The position numbers were made by a program, and so were the translations under genes. This document shows positions 44,493-54,023 of a DNA stretch of 64,000 bases, one piece after another (the first letter of the stretch is position 1; every line of letters starts with the position of its first letter). Source of the DNA: Acetobacter conturbans (GTDB lineage: Bacteria > Pseudomonadota > Alphaproteobacteria > Acetobacterales > Acetobacteraceae); contig NZ_WOSY01000004.1 in the NCBI RefSeq assembly GCF_011516755.1, positions 124,001-188,000 on the forward strand. The letters run 5' to 3'. The notes beneath the pieces are model-generated. The model had not been told where the DNA came from, did no database searches, and worked only from the letters and a program-made list of their open reading frames with translations.

Positions 44493-47213
44493 ATGACTGA
44501 CGTCGTCGTGGTTGAATCGCCTGCCAAGGCAAAAACGATCAACAAGTACCTTGGTGACGGTTATACCGTTCTTGCCTCGTTCGGACACGTCCGAGACCTG
44601 CCGCCGAAAGACGGGTCCGTGATGCCGGATGAGGATTTTGCCATGAAGTGGCAGTCCGATGAGCGTGGCCAGAAGCAGGTCGCTGCCATCGTGAAGGCGC
44701 TCAAGGGCGCTGATACCCTTTATCTCGCCACTGACCCTGATCGCGAAGGTGAGGCGATTTCCTGGCACGTGAAGGCGATGCTGGCGGAGAAGAACGCGCT
44801 CAAGGGCGTGAACGTCCGCCGCGTGACCTTCAACGAGATCACAAAGAACGCCATCAAGGAGGCGATGGCGCATCCGCGTGATCTCGATATGCCGCTGATC
44901 GAGGCCTATCTCGCCCGGCGCGCGCTGGATTACCTTGTCGGCTTCACGCTCTCGCCGGTGCTGTGGCGCAAGCTGCCCGGTTCGAAGAGCGCCGGGCGCG
45001 TACAGTCGGTGTCGCTTCGCCTGATCTGCGAGCGCGAGGCGGAGATCGAGGTCTTCAAGCCGCGTGAATACTGGACCGTGGCGGCGACATTCATGACGCC
45101 AGCCGGGGCTCCCTTTACGGCGCGGCTGACGCATCTCGACGGCAAGAAGCTCGACCAGTTCGATCTCGCCAGCGAAGCCGACGCTTTTGCCGGGCGCGAT
45201 GCCGTGCTGGCAGGGACGTTTGCCGTCCGCTCCGTCGAGCGCAAGAAAGTCAGGCGCAATCCGCCGCCGCCATTCACGACCTCCACCATGCAGCAGGAGG
45301 CTTCCCGTAAGCTGGGCATGGGCGCTCAGGTCACGATGCGGACGGCCCAGCAGCTTTATGAAGGCATGGATATAGGTGGCGAGACTGTTGGTCTGATCAC
45401 CTATATGCGAACCGACGGCGTGACGATGGCGGGTGAGGCGATTACCGATATCCGTCGTCACATCGGCCAGGATTTCGGCGCGAACTACGTGCCGCCGCAG
45501 CCGCGCGTCTACACCACCAAGGCCAAGAACGCGCAGGAAGCGCATGAAGCGATCCGGCCTACAGATGTCAGCCGCACGCCTGCCTCCATGGCGCGCTATC
45601 TGAGCAACGAACAGCGACGTCTCTATGAACTCGTCTGGAAGCGCGCGGTCGCCAGCCAGATGCAGTCGGCGGAACTGGATCAGGTCGCCGTCGATGTGGC
45701 GGATCAGCCGGGCAAGACGGTGCTGCGCGCCACCGGTTCGATCATCGCGTTCGATGGCTTCCTGAAGCTTTATTCCGAAGGCAGGGACGAATCCGACAAG
45801 GCTGCGGACGATGAAAGCCGCATGCTGCCGCCGATGAGCGAGCGCGATCCGCTCAAACGCGGTGACGTGGTCCCGGACCAGCATTTCACGCAGCCACCAC
45901 CGCGCTATTCGGAAGCGTCGCTGGTGAAGAAGATGGAAGAGATCGGGATCGGTCGCCCATCGACCTATGCGTCGATTCTGACTGTCTTGCAGGACCGCAA
46001 TTACGTGCGGCTGGAATCCCGGCGCTTCATGCCGGAGGACCGGGGACGGCTGGTGACGGCGTTCCTCGTCTCCTTCTTCGAACGTTACGTGGACCCGCAT
46101 TTCACGGCAGGTCTGGAGGAGCAGCTCGACGACATCTCCGGCGGTCGTGCGGACTGGCGCAAGGTGATGAGCGCCTTCTGGGAGGCCTTCTCCGCGGCCG
46201 TGGCGCAGACGAAGGACCTCACCATCACCGAGGTCATCGACGCGCTCGATCAGGATCTCGGCTCGCATTTCTTCCCGCCGAACGAGGAAGGCACCGATCC
46301 GCGCGTCTGCACGGCCTGCGGTACGGGACGTCTGGGGCTGAAGCTCGGTCGGTACGGCGCGTTCATCGGCTGCTCGAATTATCCGGAATGTCAGTACACC
46401 CGGAAGCTGGCTGTCGAGGGCGGCGAAGGGGACGGCAGCGAGGGCCTCAAGGATGGGATGAAGCTGCTTGGCCAGCATCCTGTCACGAATGAGGATATCA
46501 CCCTCAAGCGCGGACCGTGGGGACTCTACGTCCAGCAGGGGGAGCCGGACCCGGAGGATAAGAAGGCCAAGCCGAAGCGGGCTTCTCTGCCGCGTGGCCT
46601 GACCCCTGAGAACCTGACACTCGAAAAGGCTGTCGGGCTTCTCAGTCTGCCCCGGATCATCGGTATCCACCCCGAGTTCAATGAGCCGATCGAAGCTGGT
46701 CTCGGCCGCTTCGGGCCTTATGTGAAAATGGGTGCCATCTACGGATCGCTGGATAAGGATGACGATGTCCTGACAGTCGGCCTCAACCGCGCTGTGGATG
46801 CGCTGGCCAAGAAAATGGCCTCGATCCGCACGCTCGGTAACCACCCCAAGGACAATGAGCCGGTGATGGTTCGTAAGGGGCGCTTCGGTCCCTATGTCCA
46901 GCATGGTCAGGTTGTTGCCAATCTGCCGCGTGGCGAGAGCATGGATGACGTCACGCTGGACGGTGCGCTGGAACTGCTGGTTGAAAAGGGCAAGGCGCTG
47001 AAGCCGAAGGGTAAGGCTGCGGCGAAAAAGACCACCAAGACGGCTACGAAAACCACGAAGGCTAAGGCGAAAACCGAAGGCGACGCGGAAAAGCCGGTCA
47101 AAAAGGCGACGAAAGCCAAAACTGCGACAGCCAAAACCGCGACCAAGGCTGTGAAAAAGCCTGCGACACGGAAGAAGGCTGCTGCTGCGAAAGACGACAC
47201 TTCTGGCGAATGA
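44493..47213 (+). CDS. topA: DNA topoisomerase I
   Basis: 906 residues from ATG 44493 (GGAGAG upstream); an in-frame GTG at 44454 overlaps dprA and is not used. Toprim domain VVVESPAKAKTI with DPDREGE; catalytic Tyr Y304 in LITYMRTDGV; one clear Cys4 zinc ribbon (CTACGTGRLGLK...GCSNYPEC). Two or more degenerate repeats follow, then a Lys/Ala/Thr-rich basic tail of about 70 residues. It relaxes negative supercoils. Its stop overlaps the rnr start. Confidence 0.97.
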   Translation: MTDVVVVESPAKAKTINKYLGDGYTVLASFGHVRDLPPKDGSVMPDEDFAMKWQSDERGQKQVAAIVKALKGADTLYLATDPDREGEAISWHVKAMLAEKNALKGVNVRRVTFNEITKNAIKEAMAHPRDLDMPLIEAYLARRALDYLVGFTLSPVLWRKLPGSKSAGRVQSVSLRLICEREAEIEVFKPREYWTVAATFMTPAGAPFTARLTHLDGKKLDQFDLASEADAFAGRDAVLAGTFAVRSVERKKVRRNPPPPFTTSTMQQEASRKLGMGAQVTMRTAQQLYEGMDIGGETVGLITYMRTDGVTMAGEAITDIRRHIGQDFGANYVPPQPRVYTTKAKNAQEAHEAIRPTDVSRTPASMARYLSNEQRRLYELVWKRAVASQMQSAELDQVAVDVADQPGKTVLRATGSIIAFDGFLKLYSEGRDESDKAADDESRMLPPMSERDPLKRGDVVPDQHFTQPPPRYSEASLVKKMEEIGIGRPSTYASILTVLQDRNYVRLESRRFMPEDRGRLVTAFLVSFFERYVDPHFTAGLEEQLDDISGGRADWRKVMSAFWEAFSAAVAQTKDLTITEVIDALDQDLGSHFFPPNEEGTDPRVCTACGTGRLGLKLGRYGAFIGCSNYPECQYTRKLAVEGGEGDGSEGLKDGMKLLGQHPVTNEDITLKRGPWGLYVQQGEPDPEDKKAKPKRASLPRGLTPENLTLEKAVGLLSLPRIIGIHPEFNEPIEAGLGRFGPYVKMGAIYGSLDKDDDVLTVGLNRAVDALAKKMASIRTLGNHPKDNEPVMVRKGRFGPYVQHGQVVANLPRGESMDDVTLDGALELLVEKGKALKPKGKAAAKKTTKTATKTTKAKAKTEGDAEKPVKKATKAKTATAKTATKAVKKPATRKKAAAAKDDTSGE

Positions 47214-49234
47214 TGGCTGAGGCCGTCACCCGTTCTGCGGGGGCGTCCGCCATGCCTGACCGGGAAGCGGTGTTGAGTGTCCTGCGCGCGACACCGACAC
47301 CGCTGACGGCCGGGCAACTGCTCCGTCGGCTGGGACTGACTCCTGATTGGAAAGGACGTCTCCGCACCCTCCTGCATGGCATGGCGACAGAAGGCGCGTT
47401 TCGCGAAGATGCCGTGATCGGCAAGCTGCGTGGCGAGCCGGACCTGCCTTTGCTGGCGGAGGTCGTCGTCACAGGACGGGATCGGCATGGTGCGCCATTT
47501 GGACGTCTGGCTCCCACCGATCCGTTTGGACGGAGAGTCGGTGCATCCGGAAAGCTGCCAATTGTTTTTTTGCACGGAGACACAGCCGGTGAACCGCTGC
47601 TGGTCGCGGGCTCGCGCGTCATGGCGCGGCTGCGGGGTGCCGGAAAAAACCGTTATGACGCGCTGATCATGCGGCGGATGGACCGGCCACGGTTTATCGG
47701 CGTATTTTGTGACGGAGCGGATGGACAGGAAACTCCCCAAGTCAGGTCCGAAAATGCCTGTGTGCGATCTGTGCCTGCCGATGGCGCCAACGGGGCGGTG
47801 GATGGCGATCTGATTCTGGTCGCAGACAATGGCGACAGGGTTGAAGCGGTTTTCGGTCGCCCAGACGATTCTGTCGCCGTGATGGACGCCTTGCGCGCTG
47901 AATATGATCTTCCTCGTGTCTTTCCAGATGATGTGCTGGAAGAAGCGGCCCGACTGCGTCCTCCAGAGCTGGAGGACTGGGCGGTCGATCGCCATGATTT
48001 CCGCGACGTTCCTTTTGTGACGATCGACGGACCGGATGCGCGTGATTTCGACGATGCCATCTGGTCTGTGCGCGAGGGAAAAGGGTTTCGCCTGTGCGTC
48101 GCCATCGCGGATGTTGCTCATTATGTGCGAGCAGGTTCAGCGCTGGATCGGGAGGCATGCCGGAGAGGTCATTCGGTCTATCTGCCGGATGCGGTCGTGC
48201 CCATGTTGCCGCCACGTCTTTCCGAGGATCTCTGCTCACTGCTCCCCGGTGAGGAGCGGTACTGTGTCGTCTTCGAACTGCTCATTGACGAGAGCGGGGA
48301 AGTCACGCGGTCGAGCATTCAGCGGGGCGTCATGCGTAGTCATGCGCGGCTGACCTACGAGCAGGTGCAGGCCATGCGGGATGGCACTGCGCCACTCGTT
48401 TCAGGCTTTAACCGGGAATGGCTCGATACGCTCTACGCGACCCACGCAGTTTTGCTGGCAGCCCGACTGAGGCGTGGGTGTGTGGTCGTTGAGGAGCAGG
48501 AGCCCCTTCGGGTGGCACTGGATCGGACCGGTCGACTGACCGTGTCGGAGACCCCGCCGCTGGAAAGCCGTGATCTGGTCGCGTCCTTCATGATAGCCGC
48601 TGGTCAGGTCGTGGCACGTGCATTGCGCGATGACGGTCGTCCGGCCCTTTTCAGACATCACGATGCAGCCGGAAGGAATGCGGACGCCCCCCGGCTTCCC
48701 GCCATTTACAGTCTCCTGCCAGGGATGCATGCCGGGCTGGCTCTTGATGTTTATGCGCATGTGACAAGTCCCATCCGCCGGTATGCGGATCTGGTGTGTC
48801 ATCGCGCCCTTTTCCCGTCTTCCGGAGACCCTTCTGTCTCCCTGCGCGACCTGCCGGCACATCTTGCTGTTACCGAAGCGCGGTCTGGTGAAATCTCCCG
48901 AAAAGCACAGGAAAGACTGCTGTCCCTGTGGCTGATTTACCATCCGGAAAAGGTTTTTGAAGGCCATGTGGCAGGTGCGACCCGGTCAGGCGTCCTGATT
49001 GCGTTGACGGATACCCGGACAACCGGTCTGCTGATGTCCGGAGATCCGGCAAGTCGGAATCCAGACGCGGATTCGAGCAGGGGAAGTGAAGCGTGTTCAG
49101 GCGCAGAAGCGTCCTTGCAGGATATGCGCCCGGTTCATTCCCTGAAAAAGGGAATGGCCGTGCAGGTCGTCGTCCTCGGTTTGCAGCCCGACGGGTGGGG
49201 CTGTCTTTTCCGTCTCGTTGCGTCAGCCGCGTGA
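47210..49234 (+). CDS. rnr: Ribonuclease R
   Basis: 674 residues, somewhat shorter than E. coli RNase R (813). A winged-helix N-terminus (ATPTPLTAGQLLRRLGL) is followed by cold-shock-like domains, then the RNB core with catalytic Asp cluster DGPDARDFDDAIW and HYVRAGSALDREA. HVTSPIRRYADL and a C-terminal, degenerate S1 domain complete the enzyme. It degrades structured RNA from the 3' end. ATGATG at 47210/47213 overlaps the topA stop. Confidence 0.95.
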   Translation: MMAEAVTRSAGASAMPDREAVLSVLRATPTPLTAGQLLRRLGLTPDWKGRLRTLLHGMATEGAFREDAVIGKLRGEPDLPLLAEVVVTGRDRHGAPFGRLAPTDPFGRRVGASGKLPIVFLHGDTAGEPLLVAGSRVMARLRGAGKNRYDALIMRRMDRPRFIGVFCDGADGQETPQVRSENACVRSVPADGANGAVDGDLILVADNGDRVEAVFGRPDDSVAVMDALRAEYDLPRVFPDDVLEEAARLRPPELEDWAVDRHDFRDVPFVTIDGPDARDFDDAIWSVREGKGFRLCVAIADVAHYVRAGSALDREACRRGHSVYLPDAVVPMLPPRLSEDLCSLLPGEERYCVVFELLIDESGEVTRSSIQRGVMRSHARLTYEQVQAMRDGTAPLVSGFNREWLDTLYATHAVLLAARLRRGCVVVEEQEPLRVALDRTGRLTVSETPPLESRDLVASFMIAAGQVVARALRDDGRPALFRHHDAAGRNADAPRLPAIYSLLPGMHAGLALDVYAHVTSPIRRYADLVCHRALFPSSGDPSVSLRDLPAHLAVTEARSGEISRKAQERLLSLWLIYHPEKVFEGHVAGATRSGVLIALTDTRTTGLLMSGDPASRNPDADSSRGSEACSGAEASLQDMRPVHSLKKGMAVQVVVLGLQPDGWGCLFRLVASAA

Positions 49235-50982
49235 GGAGCGGGCGTTCCTTCATCCCTGTCATCAGATGGCGACTTGCCGTAAGGGGCCTCCAGCCGGGCG
49301 TGCTGTTGTTCGCCGTAACGCTGTGGCTGTTTTCCGCCACCGTCGCGGCCTGTGCGACACCCGTTTCGGATGAGGAGCAGGAGTCGGCCGCCCATTCGCG
49401 CGCGCGTCTTCCCCAGACCGCGCCGCAGGACGGACTCAATGAGGCGAAAGTCGCTGAGGCAACACCGAATCTCCCGCTTCTGTATTCAGTAATCCAGACG
49501 GGGCTTGAGTTTCTTGAGCCACGCACCCTGCAACCCTATTCGGCGCGCCAGCTCTGCCTTTGGGGGCTGGGAGGTATCAGCGCCCTTGATCCGTCCCTGC
49601 GCATTACGGAGGCGGCTGACGGCATCCACCTGATGCAGGGGCAGACAAGTGTTTTGCAACGCCCGGCACCCCCTGAGAGCAGCACGCACGACTGGAGCTC
49701 TCTGACAACGGGCTTTCTCTCGACGGCATGGGGATTGTCCTCGGTCCTGCGAGCGGCGGGAGAGCAGGGTGTTACCCAGAGTTTCTTTGACGAACTCTTC
49801 AATCATCTCGACCCCTATTCGCGTTATGTCGGACCGATGCCCGCTGAAACGGACCGGACGGCGAGAACGGGCGGTGCCGCTGGAATCGGTATTTCGCTTG
49901 AGGAAGAAATCTCGCAGTCCGACTCAGGGCGACGGAAACGGAAAGGGGAGGTGGTCCGCCATCTGATTGTCAGCGCGGTCAACACGAACGGTCCTGCGTG
50001 GCCGGCAGGGGTCGATGTCGGAGAACGGCTCGTCGCCGTGGATGGACACAGTGTTGTCGGACTGACGGTCGGGCAAGTCCAAACGCTTCTGTCGGGTGAT
50101 CCCGGCAGTGAGGTCTCAGTCCGTTTCTACTCGCCCGGGACTCGCCGGACACGAACGGTCTCCATGCGCAGGGCGAGCGTACCTGCCGAAACGGTGTTCG
50201 CGTTCAGTGCCGGATCACTGGTCATCATACGCATGACCTCCTTCTCGTCCGAGACGGCGGAGGAGATGAGCCAGTATCTCGATCAGGCGACGCAGGATCG
50301 GCACCTGCGCGGAATCGTCATCGATGTGCGGGGTAACCGGGGCGGCGTTCTCCAGCAGGCCGTGACGGCTGCGGCGCTGCTTCTCGATAACGGCGTGGCT
50401 GCGATCACCAAAGGACGCGATTCTCAGGCCAATCATGTCTGGGCAGTGCAGGGCGGCGACATGACGAACCGGCTTCCCGTCGTCATTCTCGTGGATGGAC
50501 GGACTGCCAGCGCCGCTGAAATCCTCGCTGCGGCACTCGCCGATCATCGCCGCGCCGTCATTGTCGGCAGTGCGACGCTGGGAAAAGGGCTGGTTCAGAC
50601 AGTCGCGCAGTTGCCGGACCGGGGAGAATTGTTCGTGACATGGAGTCGGGTGATCGCACCTCTGGGGTGGCCCATTCAGGGGCTTGGCGTCATGCCTCAG
50701 CTTTGCACCAGCAGGGGATCGCTCGACGCCCAACGCCAGATGGAGGAACTCAAGGGTGGTCATGCACCCGCGGGTTCTTCGGTTGCGGAGTCCCGCAATG
50801 TGCGTTTTCCGGTGCCGGTCTCCCGCATCCTTGAAATCCGCAGGACCTGTCCCGCGGCTCTGGGAAGCGATCTGGATCTGGAGACCGCACGGGATCTGAT
50901 TGAAAACCCTGCTGCTTACAAGGCGGCCCTCTCCATGATTCCCGATGACGCCGAAGTGGCAGCAGTGAGCAGCAGCGAATGA
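49231..50982 (+). CDS. S41-family C-terminal processing peptidase
   Basis: 583 residues from GTG 49231 (GTGA overlaps the rnr stop). The frame is open further upstream inside rnr, but this start gives a signal sequence ending SATVAAC, possibly a lipobox. A Tsp-like N-terminal region with LDPYSRYVGP is followed by a PDZ domain (about 240-320) and the S41 core: VIDVRGNRGGVLQQAV, catalytic Ser in DGRTASAAEIL and Lys in LGKGLVQT. It would cleave periplasmic proteins near their C-termini. The substrate is unknown. Confidence 0.88.
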   Translation: MRSGRSFIPVIRWRLAVRGLQPGVLLFAVTLWLFSATVAACATPVSDEEQESAAHSRARLPQTAPQDGLNEAKVAEATPNLPLLYSVIQTGLEFLEPRTLQPYSARQLCLWGLGGISALDPSLRITEAADGIHLMQGQTSVLQRPAPPESSTHDWSSLTTGFLSTAWGLSSVLRAAGEQGVTQSFFDELFNHLDPYSRYVGPMPAETDRTARTGGAAGIGISLEEEISQSDSGRRKRKGEVVRHLIVSAVNTNGPAWPAGVDVGERLVAVDGHSVVGLTVGQVQTLLSGDPGSEVSVRFYSPGTRRTRTVSMRRASVPAETVFAFSAGSLVIIRMTSFSSETAEEMSQYLDQATQDRHLRGIVIDVRGNRGGVLQQAVTAAALLLDNGVAAITKGRDSQANHVWAVQGGDMTNRLPVVILVDGRTASAAEILAAALADHRRAVIVGSATLGKGLVQTVAQLPDRGELFVTWSRVIAPLGWPIQGLGVMPQLCTSRGSLDAQRQMEELKGGHAPAGSSVAESRNVRFPVPVSRILEIRRTCPAALGSDLDLETARDLIENPAAYKAALSMIPDDAEVAAVSSSE

Positions 50983-51320
50983 GTGAAGAGCCACGCCTGA
51001 AAACAGCTTTGTGGGTCAGTGCCGTCCTGCGGCAGGCGAATGCGTCGGGTCATCCGGCCTTCCGTCGGCGTCGCGGGTATGAAGATGCTGGAGGCGTGCT
51101 GGTCATTCTTGGGAGCCGGGACAGACGAGCCGTGGTTCTGACGCAGACCCGCGATGCGGACGGCGCCATGGCGTGGATGAAGGGAAGCGGTGTCGAGCCG
51201 GTCACGGAGTCTGAAGCTGAAGCCTATGTCGAACGGCAGGTGAAGCGCGATCCGGATCTCTGGGTGCTGGAAATTGAAGCAGACGATTTCGAGCCTCCTT
51301 TTGAGGCGCGCATCATCTGA
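50979..51320 (+). CDS. DUF1491 family protein
   Basis: 113 residues: LKTALWVSAVLRQANASGHPAFRRRRG at the start and ERQVKRDPDLWVLEIEADD near the end are characteristic of DUF1491, a small cytosolic alphaproteobacterial family without a known function. Its ATGA start overlaps the stop of the S41 gene. It ends the plus-strand chain that begins with gltX. Confidence 0.85.
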   Translation: MSEEPRLKTALWVSAVLRQANASGHPAFRRRRGYEDAGGVLVILGSRDRRAVVLTQTRDADGAMAWMKGSGVEPVTESEAEAYVERQVKRDPDLWVLEIEADDFEPPFEARII

Positions 51321-51576
51321 TGGTGAAGCGTTGCATGCGAGACACACTCGGCTGACAAGCCCTATGAAGATGCAACTGCATATGGTGTGTTGATTTTTCA
51401 ATAAGATGACGACGAGACGTGCGCGGTTTTGTCGTGTTACGTGGTTAATGCGTGACATTCATATGCGTTACGAGTTGCGCGACGGACGCGTTTCGGCAAA
51501 AGAAGGCCGTATGAAATTGCGGTGACACTGCTTTTGACTGATTTGTCAGCGTTTGTAGGGCGGGCATGAGGAGAAC

Positions 51577-52728
51577 ATGATGAAGCTGCGTTATGGGTTT
51601 CTTGCAGGATCTATCCTGTCGGCGCCGCTCGTCCTCAGCGCTTTTCCGTCTTCCGCCTTCGCCCAGCCCGTTCAGGGTCTCTACGTTGCCGGTGAGGGCG
51701 GTGCGACCTTCAATCAGGACCAGCAGGTCCGTATGAGTCGCAACCTGCCCAGCGGTCGTGATCGCTGGAAAACGGGCGCAGTGGGGCTTGGATCGGTCGG
51801 TTACGGACTCGGTAACGGCTTCCGTGTCGAGGTTGAGGGCAATTACCGCAACAACGACTACAAGGGCCTCGGGACCAATACCGTTTCGACGAAAGGGGAT
51901 GGTCGCCGCCAGACCTCCGGCGTGATGGTCAACGCTCTGTTCGATCTTGATATCGGCAAGAGTTGGCTGTTTCCCTATTTCGGTGCTGGTGTCGGTTATG
52001 GCTGGAGCGCGATGCGGACGACGGTTACAGGCCTGGATCGTCCTCTCACCGAGCATATGAGCGGGACGTTCGGCGGCTTCGCCTATCAGGGAATTTTCGG
52101 TCTGGCCTTTCCTGTGCCGTGGGTTGTCGGGCTCTCGGCGACGGCGGAATATCGCTTCTGGACGATGCTGGGTCCGCAGTCCCATTTCGCGACCGCAGTC
52201 GGGACAGTGGGTGGAGGCGATAACCTCCAGAAGGAATACGGTGTCGCATCCGGCAACCACGACACGAAGACCGACTTCAATCACTCCCTGATGCTCGGCC
52301 TGCGTTACGAGTTTAATCCGGCTCCCCCACCGCCGCCACCTTCAGTTGCGCCGACGATTGCCGCTCCCGCGCCGGCAGCAGCCCGCACCTACCTCGTGTT
52401 CTTTGACTGGGACGAAGCGGAGCTTAGCGATCGCGCCCGGTCCATCGTCGCCGTGGCCGCTCAGGCTTCCGGCCATACGGCCGTGACGCGCATCCAGGTC
52501 GGTGGTTACACCGATACATCGGCGGCTCACCCCGGAGCTCGCGGCGAGCATTACAACATGGAACTGTCCACCCGCCGCGCCAATGCGGTGAAGGCTGAGC
52601 TGATCCGTGATGGTGTGGCAGGCTCGATCATTGATGTGCATGGCTTTGGCCAGACGCGTCCGCTGGTCATGACGGGTCCCGATGTGCGCGAGCCTCAGAA
52701 CCGTCGCGTGGAGATCATCCTTCACTAA
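51577..52728 (+). CDS. OmpA-family outer-membrane protein
   Basis: 383 residues with a signal peptide ending AFAQP (about 30). The N-terminal half is an eight-strand-type beta-barrel (GLYVAGEGGATFNQ, VGYGLGNGFRVEVEGNYRNN, FPYFGAGVGYGWS); a Pro-rich hinge (PAPPPPPPS) leads to an OmpA/MotB peptidoglycan-binding domain with GYTDTS and LSTRRANAV. GAGGAG precedes the ATGATG start. It anchors the outer membrane to the wall. A clear terminator follows. Confidence 0.93.
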   Translation: MMKLRYGFLAGSILSAPLVLSAFPSSAFAQPVQGLYVAGEGGATFNQDQQVRMSRNLPSGRDRWKTGAVGLGSVGYGLGNGFRVEVEGNYRNNDYKGLGTNTVSTKGDGRRQTSGVMVNALFDLDIGKSWLFPYFGAGVGYGWSAMRTTVTGLDRPLTEHMSGTFGGFAYQGIFGLAFPVPWVVGLSATAEYRFWTMLGPQSHFATAVGTVGGGDNLQKEYGVASGNHDTKTDFNHSLMLGLRYEFNPAPPPPPPSVAPTIAAPAPAAARTYLVFFDWDEAELSDRARSIVAVAAQASGHTAVTRIQVGGYTDTSAAHPGARGEHYNMELSTRRANAVKAELIRDGVAGSIIDVHGFGQTRPLVMTGPDVREPQNRRVEIILH

Positions 52729-52768
52729 GTGAAGGGCATACGGTTTTTACAGGATAAAGTGGAAATTG

Positions 52769-52796
52769 AAGGGGGCTTAATGCCCCCTTTATTTTT
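52769..52796. terminator. Bidirectional terminator between ompA-like gene and cysK
   Basis: AAGGGGGC (52769-52776) pairs with GCCCCCTT (52782-52789), loop TTAAT, followed by TATTTTTC on the plus strand. Several A residues precede the stem, giving a modest T-run for the convergent cysK transcript. Confidence 0.85.
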
Positions 52797-53785
52797 CAGA
52801 GACCGCTGAAAAGCGAGGTGGACAGATAGCGTTCCGCGAAGGAAGGCGCGATGGCCACGATTGTTTTGCCATGATTTTCCGGGCGATGAGCCAAAGTGAT
52901 CGCCGCGTGCAAGGCCGCTCCGGATGAGATGCCGATGGGGATGCCATCCATGCGCGCGCAGCGACGGGCCGCGGCAATGGCTTCCCGCTCGGAAACAGTC
53001 AGCACCCCATCAAGCGCTTTTACGTCCAGCGTCCGTGGGCAGAAGCCCGGCCCGATCCCCTGGATGCCGTGCGGTCCCGGCTCGTCTCCATTGAGAATCG
53101 CACTTTCCGTCGGTTCCACACCGAAGATTTCGACGCTCGCCTTCTTTTTTTTCAGTGCATGAGCGATGCCGGAAGCCGTGCCGCCCGTGCCGACACCCGC
53201 GACGACGATATCCACCGTGCCTGCTGTATCCTCCCAGATTTCCTGAGCGGTTGTCCGTTCGTGCACCAGAGGGTTGGCGGGATTGTCGAACTGGCCGGGC
53301 ATCCACGCATCGGGAGTCGTCTTGAGAATTTCCTGCGCGCGGGCAATCGCCCCTGCCATGCCAAGCCGCGAGGGCGTGAGTTCCACCTGTGCATCCATGA
53401 GCCGCAGCATTTTTCGGCGCTCGATGGAGGCGCCTTCCGGCATGGTCACAATCAGGCGATAGCCGCGCGAGGCCGCGACAAAGGCAAGGGAAATGCCGGT
53501 ATTGCCGGAGGTCGGTTCGACCAGAACGCTTTTTCCCGGTGTGATCAGGCCTTCCTGCTCGGCGGCAAGGACCATCGCGGCACCGATTCGGTCTTTCACC
53601 GAGCCAAGCGGGTTGAAGAATTCCAGCTTCAGAAGCACGCGAGCCTGAAGATTATCGTCTTCTGTCATGCGCGGAAGGCCGACCAGAGGCGTGCCTCCCA
53701 CAACATCCACCACGGAATCGAAAATGCGTCCTCGCGGTGGGGCGAGCTGGAAATCGACGTCAGGAGGGAGTGTGCGAGAGCCCAT
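52796..53785 (-). CDS. cysK: Cysteine synthase A
   Basis: 329 residues. The PLP lysine is K64 in GSVKDRIGAAM; EPTSGNTGISLAFVAA binds substrate and GVGTGGTASGIAH binds phosphate of PLP. It makes cysteine from O-acetylserine and sulfide. AAGAGG precedes the ATG. It is divergent from an Rrf2-type regulator with 238 bases between the starts, suggesting the regulator controls it. Confidence 0.95.
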   Translation of the reverse strand: MGSRTLPPDVDFQLAPPRGRIFDSVVDVVGGTPLVGLPRMTEDDNLQARVLLKLEFFNPLGSVKDRIGAAMVLAAEQEGLITPGKSVLVEPTSGNTGISLAFVAASRGYRLIVTMPEGASIERRKMLRLMDAQVELTPSRLGMAGAIARAQEILKTTPDAWMPGQFDNPANPLVHERTTAQEIWEDTAGTVDIVVAGVGTGGTASGIAHALKKKKASVEIFGVEPTESAILNGDEPGPHGIQGIGPGFCPRTLDVKALDGVLTVSEREAIAAARRCARMDGIPIGISSGAALHAAITLAHRPENHGKTIVAIAPSFAERYLSTSLFSGL

Positions 53786-53866
53786 CGAGCAAACCTCTTA
53801 TGGTCGTTTTCTCCGGAAAACGGGGTAATGGCCACGTGACCGGAGAGAATCGGAAATGTATGGCCA

Positions 53867-53880
53867 CGAACGGACGTTCG
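53867..53880. promoter_or_regulatory. Dyad, candidate operator between cysK and Rrf2 gene
   Basis: CGAACG and CGTTCG are perfect 6-bp arms separated by GA. The site lies 82 bases from the cysK start and about 143 from the Rrf2 start, a suitable place for a shared operator. No binding is demonstrated. Confidence 0.4.
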
Positions 53881-54023
53881 GTGCTGTTGCAAGAAAATAA
53901 CACGGAAGGGCAATGTGAATAGCCGGGCATCTGTGCCGTTTTCACTTTTTACCCAAGGATATGTCGCAAGGTGGACGAGAGTGCGGTATCTGGGGCTAAA
54001 GCCAATGTTTCGAGGGTATCATT

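Noticed and set aside
44343..46904. 853-codon open frame on the minus strand
   Set aside because: It is antisense to topA, which has every topoisomerase I motif; long antisense frames are common in high-GC DNA.
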